A stretch of DNA of 64,000 bases from JBBPZA01 sp963728925 (GTDB taxonomy: Bacteria > Actinomycetota > Thermoleophilia > Solirubrobacterales > Solirubrobacteraceae): NCBI GenBank assembly GCA_963728925.1, contig CAVSMB010000029.1, positions 434,001-498,000 of the forward strand, written 5' to 3'. The stretch's first letter is position 1. Every line of letters starts with the position of its first letter. Positions 51,054 to 58,848 of this stretch are shown here, piece after piece. Below the pieces are notes generated by a model. That model did no database searches, had not been told where the DNA came from, and was given only the letters and a program-made list of their open reading frames with translations. A program made the position numbers and the translations under genes.

Positions 51054-52175
51054 CTACGCGCGTGGGGGCAGGCCGCCATCGGGGCCACCACCCAAACCTC
51101 CCGGGGTCGGGTGGCGGCCTGGACGTAGCGCCTGGGAGTAGCGCGCGGCGGCGGCCGCGCGGCCCGCCTTGCCCGAGACGCCCAGCTTCGCGTAGACGTT
51201 GGAGAGATGGCGCTCGACTGTCCGCACGCTCAGGAACAGACGCTCGGCGATGGCTTCGTTGGTCAGGCCGTCCGCCACCAACTCGAGGACGTCGAGCTCG
51301 CGCGGGCTGAGCGTCGTGAGCGCCGGTTCCACGGGCGCCGGCTCGGTGCCGAGGAAGGCGTGCAGCTCGGTCACGAAGTCGCGCCACGCCGGCTCGTCGG
51401 ACAACAGGATGTGGTTCGCCGACTCCACCAGGACGAGCCGGGCGCCGGGGATGCGGGCGGCGAGCAGCCGGCCCTCCTCGACCGGGACGACACGATCGTC
51501 ACGGGCGTGCACGACGAGCGTCGGGGCGGTGACCTGCGACGCGACTCCGCCCACGTCGATGCGGCTGCGAGCCTCGTAGAGACGTACCGCGGTGGCCGGG
51601 GTGGTCGAGCGCCGCTGAAGCTCGTCGTACCACGCCATCTCCTCGGCGGTCCCGCGCGGCAGGAAGAGCATGCTGAAGAGGTGGCGGAACGTGGGGTTCG
51701 CGTCCGTCCAGCCGGCATGGATCGCCGCGATCATCGCCTCGCCGCGCCGGCGCTCCTCCGGGCCGCGAAGCATCCTGCCGCGGCCGTAGCCTCCGTAGAG
51801 GATGAGCTGGGTCACCCGCTCGGGATGCCGCGCCGCGTAGACGAGCGCGACCGCCGCGCCCTGCGAGACGCCCAGGAGGGCGAAGCGGTCGAGGCCCGCC
51901 GCCGCGACGACGGTCTCGAGGTCGGCGACCCACGTGTCGAGCGACAGATCACCCAGCCGGCGGTCGGAGAGCCCGCACCCGCGTTCGTCGTAGCGGACGA
52001 GCGTGTGGCTGTCGCCCAGCTCGGCCAGCCAATGGCGCCACACCGGGCTCTCCCAGTCGAAGTCCAGGTGCGTCAGCCAGGTCGCCACCCGCACGATCGG
52101 CGGTCCACTGCCATGGACGGCGTAGGCCAGCTGGACCCCGTCCGGAGTAGTGCAGAAGCGAACCTGCTGCTCCAC
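51054..52175 (-). CDS. alpha/beta-hydrolase domain fused to a LuxR-type DNA-binding domain
   Basis: A 373-residue two-domain regulator. Residues 1-275 are an alpha/beta hydrolase with GSGPPIVRVATWLTHLDFDW, YDERGCGLSD, nucleophile elbow GVSQGAAVALVYAARHPE and terminal His in ESANHILLSDEP. Residues about 300-360 are a LuxR helix-turn-helix: LTTLSPRELDVLELVADGLTNEAIAERLFLSVRTVERHLSNVYAKLGV. The hydrolase fold probably senses or modifies a ligand and controls DNA binding. It starts with GTG at 52175, with TAGGGT 8 nt upstream; that box overlaps the stop of the MBL remnant. The hydrolase gene 50 bp downstream is a likely target or partner. Confidence 0.88.
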   Translation of the reverse strand: MEQQVRFCTTPDGVQLAYAVHGSGPPIVRVATWLTHLDFDWESPVWRHWLAELGDSHTLVRYDERGCGLSDRRLGDLSLDTWVADLETVVAAAGLDRFALLGVSQGAAVALVYAARHPERVTQLILYGGYGRGRMLRGPEERRRGEAMIAAIHAGWTDANPTFRHLFSMLFLPRGTAEEMAWYDELQRRSTTPATAVRLYEARSRIDVGGVASQVTAPTLVVHARDDRVVPVEEGRLLAARIPGARLVLVESANHILLSDEPAWRDFVTELHAFLGTEPAPVEPALTTLSPRELDVLELVADGLTNEAIAERLFLSVRTVERHLSNVYAKLGVSGKAGRAAAAARYSQALRPGRHPTPGGLGGGPDGGLPPRA

Positions 52176-52186
52176 CTCGCCAGACC

Positions 52187-52334
52187 CTACAGCGACGCTC
52201 CGGACGGCAGGCGTTCGACGACCTCGACGAAGCGCCGCTTGTCACGGAAGGGCGGGCCGGGCGAGCGGTAGACGTCAAATCGCATTCGGCGGGAAGCCGG
52301 TCACGAGGTAGAGGCCGTCGGCCACGCGCTTCAT
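52187..52334 (-). pseudogene. MBL-fold hydrolase, deletion remnant of a duplicate
   Basis: The first 18 codons (MKRVADGLYLVTGFPPNAI) equal those of the intact MBL gene at 53801 apart from one substitution, and the promoter TAGGGT is retained 6 nt before the ATG. Straight after comes a stop, and the other frame gives the last residues GPPFRDKRRFVEVVERLP of the family. About 170 codons have been lost. It is a duplicate gene collapsed by deletion. Confidence 0.8.
52281..52334. repeat. 54-bp direct repeat shared with 53748-53801
   Basis: 53 of 54 bases are identical to the start of the intact MBL gene at 53748-53801, in the same orientation and 1.47 kb away. The repeat spans codons 1-18 of both genes. 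Confidence 0.85.
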
Positions 52335-52410
52335 GGCGCGACCCTACCGCGGCCCCGCCGACGGGGCGGGCCTTCTACGGGGGCGGCGACGAGACGCGTA
52401 AGGTGCCGGT

Positions 52411-53028
52411 ATGGGGTTGTACGGCGAGCACGTCCTCCCGCGGATCATCGACGTCGTATGCGGGACGAAGGTCGTCGAACCGCTGCGCCGCCGGGTCTGC
52501 GCGGAACTGGCAGGAGACGTCCTCGAAGATCGGTTTCGGCTCGGGCCTCAACGTCCCCTTCTATCCGCACGCCGTCTCCCGCGTGTCGGCCGTCGAGCCG
52601 GCCGACGTGAGCTGGAAGCTGGCCGACCGGCGCCTGAGGTCGTCCGGCGTACCGGTGGAGCGGGCCGGCCTGGACGGCCAGTCGCTGCCCTTCGCGGACG
52701 ACAGCTACGACGCCGCCCTCACCACTTGGACGCTGTGCACGATCCCCGACGTTGCGGGCGCCCTCCGCGAGGTGCGACGCGTGCTCAGGCCCGGTGCGAC
52801 GCTGCACTCCCTCGAGCACGGACTGGCCCCGACGAGTCGGTTCGGCGCTGGCAACGCCGCCTCGAGCCGGTGCAGAAGCGGGCCTTCGGCGAATGCCACC
52901 TCACGCGGCCCGTCGTCGACCTGCTGACCGCCGCGGGATTCACCATCTCGCAGGTCGACGTCTTCTACGAGAAGAGCGCGCCCAAGCCGCTGGGCGCCGA
53001 CTCCCTCGGCGTCGCGGTCGCTCCCTAG
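52411..53028 (+). pseudogene. class I SAM methyltransferase with two compensating frameshifts
   Basis: Three frame segments make one methyltransferase (Methyltransf_11-like, UbiE/phospholipid-methyltransferase type): MGLYGEHVLPRIIDVVCGTK up to GDVLE; then IGFGSGLNVPFYP (SAM motif I), DGQSLPFADDSYDAALTTWTLCTIPD, REVRRVLRPGATLHSLEHGL; then VRRWQRRLEPVQKRAF to the end. One extra base at about 52527-52530 and one missing base at about 52827 disrupt and restore the frame. The rest of the sequence is well conserved, so this is a recent pseudogene or a pair of sequencing errors. TAAGGT lies 6 nt before the ATG. Confidence 0.75.
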
Positions 53029-53036
53029 GTGGCGGC

Positions 53037-53111
53037 GTGTCCGAAGCGCACGTGGAGGTAGTCCGCGGCCTGTTCGAGGCGTTCAACCGAGGAACAACCT
53101 CGCGCCGTTGA
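53037..53111 (+). pseudogene. SnoaL/NTF2-like protein, N-terminal scar
   Basis: Twenty-four codons from GTG 53037 read SEAHVEVVRGLFEAFNRG, the typical first helix of SnoaL-like polyketide-cyclase/NTF2-fold proteins, then run into a stop at 53109-53111. The remaining roughly 110 residues of the family are missing. Confidence 0.55.
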
Positions 53112-53135
53112 CCGAGGCGTACGGCGTCGGTCCCT

Positions 53136-53801
53136 TTACTCCGGCAGCCGCTCGACGAAATCGACGAAACGGCGCGTGTCGCGGAAGGGCGGGCCGTGGC
53201 CGAAGCAGACGAGCGCGGGCCCGAGCGGGGCGAGGCGACGGGCCGAGGCCCGGTTGGTCGCCGGATCCAGGGTGTAGAGCGCGGGCGGCTCGTGGAGGCC
53301 GGGGCGGCCGGTGCGCAGGTCCATGCCGTTGAGCACGTCGCCGAGGACCAGCACCCGGTCGGTCTCGCGCCAGTAGGCGATGTGGCCGGGCGCGTGCCCG
53401 GGGACGTCGAGGACGGTGAAGCCGGCGACCTCGTCGCCCTCGCGAAGACGCCGCGCGACGAGGTGGGGCGGTCCCGTCCACACGCGGTTCTGGAGACGGG
53501 TGAGCGCGTTGCGCGGGCCCTGACCCTCCCAGAGCCCCTGCTCCTGCGCATCGGCGTCGCCCTCGCCGACCCACAGCGGCACGCCCAGCGCCTCGCAGAG
53601 CGCGTGGCTCGAGCCCTGATGGTCGGCGTGGACGTGGGTCAGCGCGTGGGCGGTGATCCGGTGGCCGCGGACCTGGCGCAGGATCCGCTTGCGGGCCCAG
53701 CGCGTTGCCGCGTCGACGACGACGTCGCCCATCAGGTAGACGTTGATCGCATGCGGCGGGAAGCCGGTCACGAGGTAGAGGCCGTCGGCCACGCGCTTCA
53801 T
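53136..53801 (-). CDS. metallo-beta-lactamase-fold hydrolase
   Basis: A 221-residue MBL-fold protein. It starts MKRVADGLYLVTGFPPHAINVYLMGD, with the metal motif HVHADHQG, a further ligand in VPGHAPGHIAYW, the bridging aspartate in LGDVLNG and the last histidine in CFGHGPPF. It resembles glyoxalase II-like and RNase-Z-like small hydrolases; the substrate cannot be read. TAGGGT is 9 nt before the ATG. A collapsed duplicate sits at 52187-52334. Confidence 0.9.
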   Translation of the reverse strand: MKRVADGLYLVTGFPPHAINVYLMGDVVVDAATRWARKRILRQVRGHRITAHALTHVHADHQGSSHALCEALGVPLWVGEGDADAQEQGLWEGQGPRNALTRLQNRVWTGPPHLVARRLREGDEVAGFTVLDVPGHAPGHIAYWRETDRVLVLGDVLNGMDLRTGRPGLHEPPALYTLDPATNRASARRLAPLGPALVCFGHGPPFRDTRRFVDFVERLPE

Positions 53802-53857
53802 CGCGACGCGACCCTAACCCAGCCGCCTGCCACGATCGCGCAGGGCGGGCGTCGCGC

Positions 53858-54646
53858 CTACCGCGCTCCTCGCCGGCGGCGCGCGAGCGCGTTCGCCCGC
53901 CATTCGGCGATCTCCGGCGGCGGAAGGCGCTCCTCGCGCGGGGCTTGCGCGAGCTCGCGGACCGGCACGGGCTCCTCGAGGACTCCGTGGTCGCCGAGCT
54001 GCACGCGGTACGCGCGGCCGTCCGCGCGCGAGGAGACCGCCTCGACCAGCGACGTTCCCTCGAAGCGCAGCCCGACGCCGTCGTCCACGCCGTAGCCGGC
54101 GGGCACCTCGCCCTCGGCGATGAGCCGGTGGAAGACCGGGCGCCGCGCGGGCTCGCCGTCGTAGTGGACCGAGAGCGAGCCGGGCAGCAGGCCCAGGCCG
54201 CGCGCCGGGGTCGGCTCGCCGCGGGAGGTCGTGACGCCCCACTGAAACCAGCACATCGAGCCCGCGCTCAGGCCGCACAGGGCGACGCCGCGCTCCCAGG
54301 CCTCGCGCATGACCTCGTCCAGGCCGTGCGCGCGCCAGACGGCCAGCATGTTGAGCATGCTCCCTCCGCCGACATAGACGACGTCCGCGGCGAGCAGGCG
54401 CTCGCGGACGGGCACCGGCTCGCGGCCGAGGCGGAAGAGCGAGACGTGCTCGGGCTCGCACTGGCGATCGCCGAAGGCGGCGTAGAAGTCCGCGACGTGG
54501 CGGTCGGGGTCGCCCGAGGCGGTGGGGAGGAAGCAGATCCGCGGCCGCGGCGCGGAGGAGAGACCGAGCACGTAGTCGTCCAGGGCGGGATTGTCGGGTT
54601 CGCTGGTGAAGCCGCCCCCGCCCATGGCGAAGATGGTTCGCGTCAC
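53858..54646 (-). CDS. peptidase E-like (S51) protein, paralogue A
   Basis: A 262-residue member of the S51 dipeptidase E/cyanophycinase group. Visible are IFAMGGGGFTSEPDNPALDDYVL, PRICFLPTASGD, the VYVGGGSMLNMLAVWR loop, and the nucleophile motif GLSAGSMCWF (Ser). A typical GLGLLPGSLSVHYDGE follows. S51 enzymes cleave Asp-X dipeptides or cyanophycin fragments. Start GTG 54646 is supported by TAGCCT with a 6-nt gap. The adjacent upstream gene is a paralogue (about 45% identical by eye), with 43 bp between them. Confidence 0.85.
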   Translation of the reverse strand: MTRTIFAMGGGGFTSEPDNPALDDYVLGLSSAPRPRICFLPTASGDPDRHVADFYAAFGDRQCEPEHVSLFRLGREPVPVRERLLAADVVYVGGGSMLNMLAVWRAHGLDEVMREAWERGVALCGLSAGSMCWFQWGVTTSRGEPTPARGLGLLPGSLSVHYDGEPARRPVFHRLIAEGEVPAGYGVDDGVGLRFEGTSLVEAVSSRADGRAYRVQLGDHGVLEEPVPVRELAQAPREERLPPPEIAEWRANALARRRRGAR

Positions 54647-54652
54647 GCTGCC

Positions 54653-54658
54653 AGGCTA
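54653..54658 (-). promoter_or_regulatory. -10 box (TAGCCT) for peptidase E paralogue A
   Basis: Leaderless spacing (6 nt to GTG 54646); the same hexamer as secA and prfB. It shows that paralogue A has its own promoter. Confidence 0.55.
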
Positions 54659-54688
54659 GTACGCGCGTCCGAAGGGTCGGCCGGGTCG

Positions 54689-55426
54689 CTAGGCGGCGGC
54701 GAGAGCAGCCGCGAGCGGCGCGCCGAGGTAGGTGCCCGGCACCGGCGTCTCGACGACCCGGCCCCGGCGCAGCTCGACACGGTGGGCTCCCGCGCCGGGC
54801 CGGGAAGCGACGACCCGCTCCAGGCGGTCGTCCACGAAGTGCAGCGCCGCGCCGTCCTCGGAAGCGTAGCCCGGCGCCATCCCCTCCTCGATGCGCCGGT
54901 GGTAGAGCTCGCGGCGCCCCGGTTCGGAGTCGTAGTGCACGGTGTTGGAGCACGGCAGGAAGCCGAGGCCGCGGACCACGGTGGCGGGCCCGTTGTAGGC
55001 CGAGACCGCCTCGCTGAACCAGCACAGCGAGCCGGCGCTCAGCCCGCACAGCACGACCCCGCGGTCCCACGCCTCGCGCAGCACGACGTCAAGCCCGTGG
55101 GCCCGCCACACCCCGAGCAGGCTTATGACCGAGCCGCCGCCGACGTAGACGACGTCCTGGCTCAACAGGTGCGCGCGGATGTCGCGCACGCCCCGCTCGC
55201 GCCGGAAGAGCGAGATGTGCGACGGACGGCACCGATCGGCCGCGAAGTGGCGGTAGAAGCGGACGATGTAGTGGTCGGCATCGCCGCTCGCCGAGGGCAG
55301 GAAGCAGATCTTGGGGCGCTTGCGGCCCGTGGCCTCGAGCACGTACTCGTCCAGCAGCGTGTTGCCGGCCTCCATCGAGAAGCCGCCGCCGCCCATCGCC
55401 ACGATCTGACGCGCGTCGCGTCCCAC
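54689..55426 (-). CDS. peptidase E-like (S51) protein, paralogue B
   Basis: A 245-residue paralogue: IVAMGGGGFSMEAGNTLLDEYVLEA, PKICFLPSASGDADHYIVRFY, DVVYVGGGSVISLLGVWRAHGLD, nucleophile GLSAGSLCWFSEAVSAY and GLGFLPCSNTVHYDSEPGRRELYH. All S51 elements are kept. GTG 55426 is chosen because TACGCT is 7 nt upstream and the protein then begins VGRDARQIVAMGGGG. Tandem duplication with paralogue A; both may process different dipeptides. It is divergent from an MFS transporter gene. Confidence 0.85.
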   Translation of the reverse strand: MGRDARQIVAMGGGGFSMEAGNTLLDEYVLEATGRKRPKICFLPSASGDADHYIVRFYRHFAADRCRPSHISLFRRERGVRDIRAHLLSQDVVYVGGGSVISLLGVWRAHGLDVVLREAWDRGVVLCGLSAGSLCWFSEAVSAYNGPATVVRGLGFLPCSNTVHYDSEPGRRELYHRRIEEGMAPGYASEDGAALHFVDDRLERVVASRPGAGAHRVELRRGRVVETPVPGTYLGAPLAAALAAA

Positions 55427-55433
55427 GGCGCGC

Positions 55434-55439
55434 AGCGTA
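55434..55439 (-). promoter_or_regulatory. -10 box (TACGCT) for peptidase E paralogue B
   Basis: Seven nt to GTG 55426; near-leaderless. Confidence 0.45.
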
Positions 55440-55503
55440 GGGACGCCAAGCCGCTCCGTGCGAGATTTCCTCCTGCGGTCGATCTCCGCTCGACCGGCGG
55501 TCC

Positions 55504-55509
55504 TATCGT
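55504..55509 (+). promoter_or_regulatory. -10 box (TATCGT) for the MFS transporter
   Basis: Seven nt before GTG 55517; same hexamer as the LLM and STAS genes. Confidence 0.5.
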
Positions 55510-55516
55510 GCCCGGG

Positions 55517-56689
55517 GTGAGCCGGCCGAGCGCGCGTCACGCCCGCGTGACGATCACCGCGATCTTCTTCCTCAACGGCGCCACGTTCGCCGCCTGGTAC
55601 GCGCGGCTGCCGGCGATCCAAGACGACCTCGGGCTCAGCCCGGGCGCGATCGGGCTCGCGCTGCTCGGGGCGCCGCTCGGGCTGCTCCTCGCCCAGCCGG
55701 CGGCGGGCGCGCTCATCGCCCGCCGGGGCTCGCGGGCCATCGTCGCCCTCGCCCCGCTGAGCCTCGTGCTCGTGGTCCTGCCAGCCCTGGCCGTGAGCCT
55801 GCCGACGCTGCTGCTCGCGACCGTCGGGGTCGGCGCGGCCAACGGCGTCCTCGACATCGCCATGAACGCCCAGGGCCTGACGGTGGAGCGGCGCGCCGAG
55901 CGGCCGCTGTTCAGCTCGCTGCACGCGGCCTTCTCCTTCGGCGCGCTGGCCGGGGCGACGGTCGCGGCGCTGGTCGCCGGGGCGGGGATTGAGCCGGTGC
56001 CCCACCTGCTCGTGGCCGGCGCGGTGGCCGCGGTCGCCGCCGCCGTCCTGGCGCCCGGGCTCGTCGCCGACGAGGACACCGCGTCGACCGAGGCCCGGCG
56101 CTTCGCCCGCCCGAGCCGGCGCCTGCTGGCCCTCGGAGCGATCGCCTTCTGCGCGCTGCTCGCCGAGGGGTCGGTGTTCGACTGGAGTGGGATCTTCATG
56201 ACCAGCGAGGCCGACGCCTCGCCCGGCGTCGCGCCGCTCGGCCTGGCGGCCTTCTCCCTGGCCATGGGGGTCGGGCGGCTGGCCGGCGATCGCGCCACCG
56301 AGCGCCTGGGAGCTGTGCGCCTGGCGCGCGGTGGGGGGGTGCTGGCCGCCGCGGGGCTGGGCGTCGCCCTGCTCGTCGCGCGGCCTGGGCCGGCGATAGC
56401 CGGTTTCGTCGTCATGGGCCTCGGGCTCGCGACGATCGTGCCGCTCGTGTTCCGTGCGGCGGGGGCAGGCGGCGCAACCGCCGGCCCGGCGCTCGCGGCG
56501 GTCTCCACGCCTGGCTACACCGGGTTCCTCGTCGGGCCGCCGCTCATCGGCCTGCTCGCCGAGCTCGTCGGGCTGCGCGGCGCCCTCGTCGCTGTGTGCG
56601 CAACGTGCGGCGCGGTGGTGGTCCTCGCCGGCAGGGTCCAGGGACAGAGGTCCCCGGCGGCGGGACCGGCGCTCAGGGCGCGTGCGTGA
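55517..56689 (+). CDS. MFS transporter
   Basis: A 390-residue transporter with 12 predicted helices. It shows FFLNGATFAAWYARLPAIQDDLGLSPGAIG at helix 1-2, a motif-A-like GALIARRGSRAIVAL and GVGAANGVLDIAMNAQG in helix 4; this pattern is typical of the YbjJ/FucP-like MFS subgroup (Pfam MFS_1). Substrate unknown; sugar or drug efflux are both possible. The GTG at 55517 is favoured by the -10 box and because similarity begins within 15 residues. Its 3' end overlaps the convergent repeat-protein pseudogene by 17 bp. Confidence 0.88.
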   Translation: MSRPSARHARVTITAIFFLNGATFAAWYARLPAIQDDLGLSPGAIGLALLGAPLGLLLAQPAAGALIARRGSRAIVALAPLSLVLVVLPALAVSLPTLLLATVGVGAANGVLDIAMNAQGLTVERRAERPLFSSLHAAFSFGALAGATVAALVAGAGIEPVPHLLVAGAVAAVAAAVLAPGLVADEDTASTEARRFARPSRRLLALGAIAFCALLAEGSVFDWSGIFMTSEADASPGVAPLGLAAFSLAMGVGRLAGDRATERLGAVRLARGGGVLAAAGLGVALLVARPGPAIAGFVVMGLGLATIVPLVFRAAGAGGATAGPALAAVSTPGYTGFLVGPPLIGLLAELVGLRGALVAVCATCGAVVVLAGRVQGQRSPAAGPALRARA

Positions 56690-57045
56690 GCGGGTGGCCG
56701 TCCCCCGCGCGGTAGAAGTCGATCCCGTCGCCGCCAGTCCGGCCCGGTACGGGCCGTCGCGGTCCCAGAAGTCGAGCGTCACCGTGCCGGCGGCGCGGTC
56801 CTCGGGGGGCTCGCGGCCCGAACCGCGCCCGCGGGTGCTCGCGGTCGTCGAGCAGCTCGACGCCGGTCGCGCCGTTGGGCCACGTACCCAGCCCACGCGG
56901 CTGGCCCGGACGCGCCCGGCCTCGTCGGCGAGGTCGAGGGCCACCAGCCCACCGGGTCCGAGCCCCGCAGTGCACGCACGCGGCGCTCGCCGTCGCAGAG
57001 CTCGAAGCTCCCTGCCCGCACTGCCCGCCCGTCGTCGCCGTCCAC
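56673..57045 (-). pseudogene. small repeat-type protein broken by several frameshifts
   Basis: Pieces in different frames make sense together: VRAGSFELCDGERRVRALRG; GGLVALDLADEAGRVRASRVGW; NGATGVELLDDREHPRARF; DRAAGTVTLDFWDRDGPYRAGLAA; then GIDFYRAGDGHPLTHAP with a TGA at 56673. The repeated VxLxDxxGxxRAxxG units are characteristic of a repeat family common in Thermoleophilia proteins of unknown function. At least three frameshifts in about 370 nt. GGGAGG lies before GTG 57045, so the original start is still visible. Confidence 0.6.
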
Positions 57046-57159
57046 GAGACCTCCCTTCGTCGCGTTCGGAGGGGTACGGAGGGGTCGCCCGCGAGGTTCC
57101 TTGCGGAGCGCGCGCCGGATCGGCCCTCGCGCCCGGACGGAGAGGGCCACCGCGCCCGC

Positions 57160-57165
57160 TAGCCT
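57160..57165 (+). promoter_or_regulatory. -10 box (TAGCCT) for murJ
   Basis: Nine nt before ATG 57175; a leader of about 2-3 nt is expected. Confidence 0.5.
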
Positions 57166-57174
57166 CCTCGCGCG

Positions 57175-58848
57175 ATGAGCGCAAAGGCGGCCGAGGCCGC
57201 GCAGCCCGAGGCGGCACCGGCCGGCGCGCCGGTCGACATCGCGAAGCAGAGCCTCGCCCGGCCCGCCGCCGTGATGGCGGTCGGCACCGGCCTCTCGCGC
57301 CTGACCGGTCTGTTCCGCGTGGTGGCCATGGCCTTCGCCCTCGGCGTCGCCGAGTCGCGCCTGGCCGACGCCTACAACCTCGCCAACACGCTGCCGCTGA
57401 CGCTCTACGAGCTCGTGCTGGGCGGCGTGCTCACCTCCGTGTTCATCCCCGTCCTCGTCCAGGAGCTGCGCACCAAGGACCACGAGGAGGCGTGGAACTC
57501 GGTCTCTGCGCTGGTGACCACAGCGGCGCTCGTGCTGTGCGCGATGACGCTGGTGGTCGTCGCCATCGCCCCGCTCGTCATCGACCTCTTCACCGCGCGC
57601 GTCCCCGGTGACGTCGCGGGCCAGCAGCGCGAGCTCGCGACGTTCTTCCTGCGCGTCTTCGCGCCCCAGATCGCGCTCTTCGGCCTGGCGGCGATGGCCG
57701 GCGGGCTGCTCAACGCGCACGGGCGCTTCGGCCCGCCGATGTTCTCGCCGATCGTCAACAACGTCATCCTCATCGGCACCTTCGCCGCCTTCGCGGCGCT
57801 CACCACGGGCGTCACGACGAGCGCCGAGGTCGCGGGCGACCCCGGTCTCAAGCTGCTGCTCGGGGTGGGGGCGACGGTCGCGGTGAGCGCGATGGTCGCG
57901 GTCAACTGGGCCTTCGTCCTGCGCCTACCGGGCCGCATCCGCTTCCGGCCCGACTTCCGCCACCCCGCCGTCCGCAAGCTCGCGCGACTCTCGGCGTGGA
58001 CGCTCGGCTACGTCCTCACCAATACCGCGGGGCTCGCGGTCTCCTTCTACCTGGCCAACGGCGTGCAGGGCGGCCTCACCTCCTACGTCACCGCCTTCAC
58101 GTTCTTCCAGCTGCCGATCGGCATCGCCGGCGTCTCGATCGTCACCGCGCTCGTGCCGAAGCTCTCGGCCCACTACGTCGACGACGACCCCGAGGCCTTC
58201 CGCCGCCGGATCGCCGACGGGCTGAGGACGATCGCGCTGCTCATGGTCCCCGCGACGGCGGGCTTCGTGATCCTCGCCGAGCCCCTGATCCGAACCCTGC
58301 TCGAGCACGGGATCGTCAGCCGGCAGAGCACGGACCTCGTCGCCGCGAACCTGCGGCTGTTCGCGATCGGGCTGCTGCCCTTCGTCGCCTTCCAGCTCCT
58401 CATGCGCGCGTTCTACACGCGCCAGGACGCCCGTACGCCGGCGCTCGTCAACGTCGTGGAGAACGGAGTGACCGTGGCCCTGGACATTGCGCTGTTCGCG
58501 GCGCTGAGCGTGAAGGGGCTGGCCCTCGCTCATTCGCTGGGCTACGTCGCGGGCTGCGCTCTCGGCGGCGTGGTCCTCGCCCGGCGCGTCGGCGCGATCG
58601 TCGACCGGCTCGCGATGGTCGAGCTGGCGAAGATCGTGCTCGCCTCGCTCGCCGCGGCGGGGGTCATGCTGGCGGCCGTCGCCGGCCTGCGCGCCCTGAT
58701 CGACGACCCGGCCTGGCGCGCGCTGGCCCAGCTCGTGGTCGGCGGGCCGGCGGGCGCCGCGACCTACCTGCTCGCCGCGCGCGCGTTGCGGGTCCGCGAT
58801 CTCGCCGTCCTGGGCCGCCTCGTGCCCCGACGGCGAGCATCGCGATGA
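57175..58848 (+). CDS. murJ: lipid II flippase MurJ (MviN family)
   Basis: A 557-residue MurJ with 14 predicted helices. It has a hydrophilic Ala-rich N-terminal tail (about 30 residues), then VGTGLSRLTGLFRVVAMAFALGVAESRLADAYNLANTLPLTLYELVLGGVLTSVFIPVL, the conserved arginine-rich first helices lining the substrate cavity. FFQLPIGIAGVSIVTALVPKLS and RAFYTRQDARTPALVN further on are typical. It moves lipid II across the membrane for peptidoglycan synthesis. Its TGA overlaps the ATG of a DegT-like gene (ATGA). Confidence 0.93.
   Translation: MSAKAAEAAQPEAAPAGAPVDIAKQSLARPAAVMAVGTGLSRLTGLFRVVAMAFALGVAESRLADAYNLANTLPLTLYELVLGGVLTSVFIPVLVQELRTKDHEEAWNSVSALVTTAALVLCAMTLVVVAIAPLVIDLFTARVPGDVAGQQRELATFFLRVFAPQIALFGLAAMAGGLLNAHGRFGPPMFSPIVNNVILIGTFAAFAALTTGVTTSAEVAGDPGLKLLLGVGATVAVSAMVAVNWAFVLRLPGRIRFRPDFRHPAVRKLARLSAWTLGYVLTNTAGLAVSFYLANGVQGGLTSYVTAFTFFQLPIGIAGVSIVTALVPKLSAHYVDDDPEAFRRRIADGLRTIALLMVPATAGFVILAEPLIRTLLEHGIVSRQSTDLVAANLRLFAIGLLPFVAFQLLMRAFYTRQDARTPALVNVVENGVTVALDIALFAALSVKGLALAHSLGYVAGCALGGVVLARRVGAIVDRLAMVELAKIVLASLAAAGVMLAAVAGLRALIDDPAWRALAQLVVGGPAGAATYLLAARALRVRDLAVLGRLVPRRRASR

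Noticed and set aside
51207..52271. 354-codon plus-strand frame antisense to the LuxR-hydrolase gene
   Set aside because: His/Arg/Gln-rich antisense composition, no family match, no start signals.
54689..57217. 842-codon minus-strand frame suggesting a giant peptidase fusion
   Set aside because: Peptidase E similarity starts at 55426 with a promoter just upstream; the remainder is antisense to the MFS gene and a broken repeat protein.
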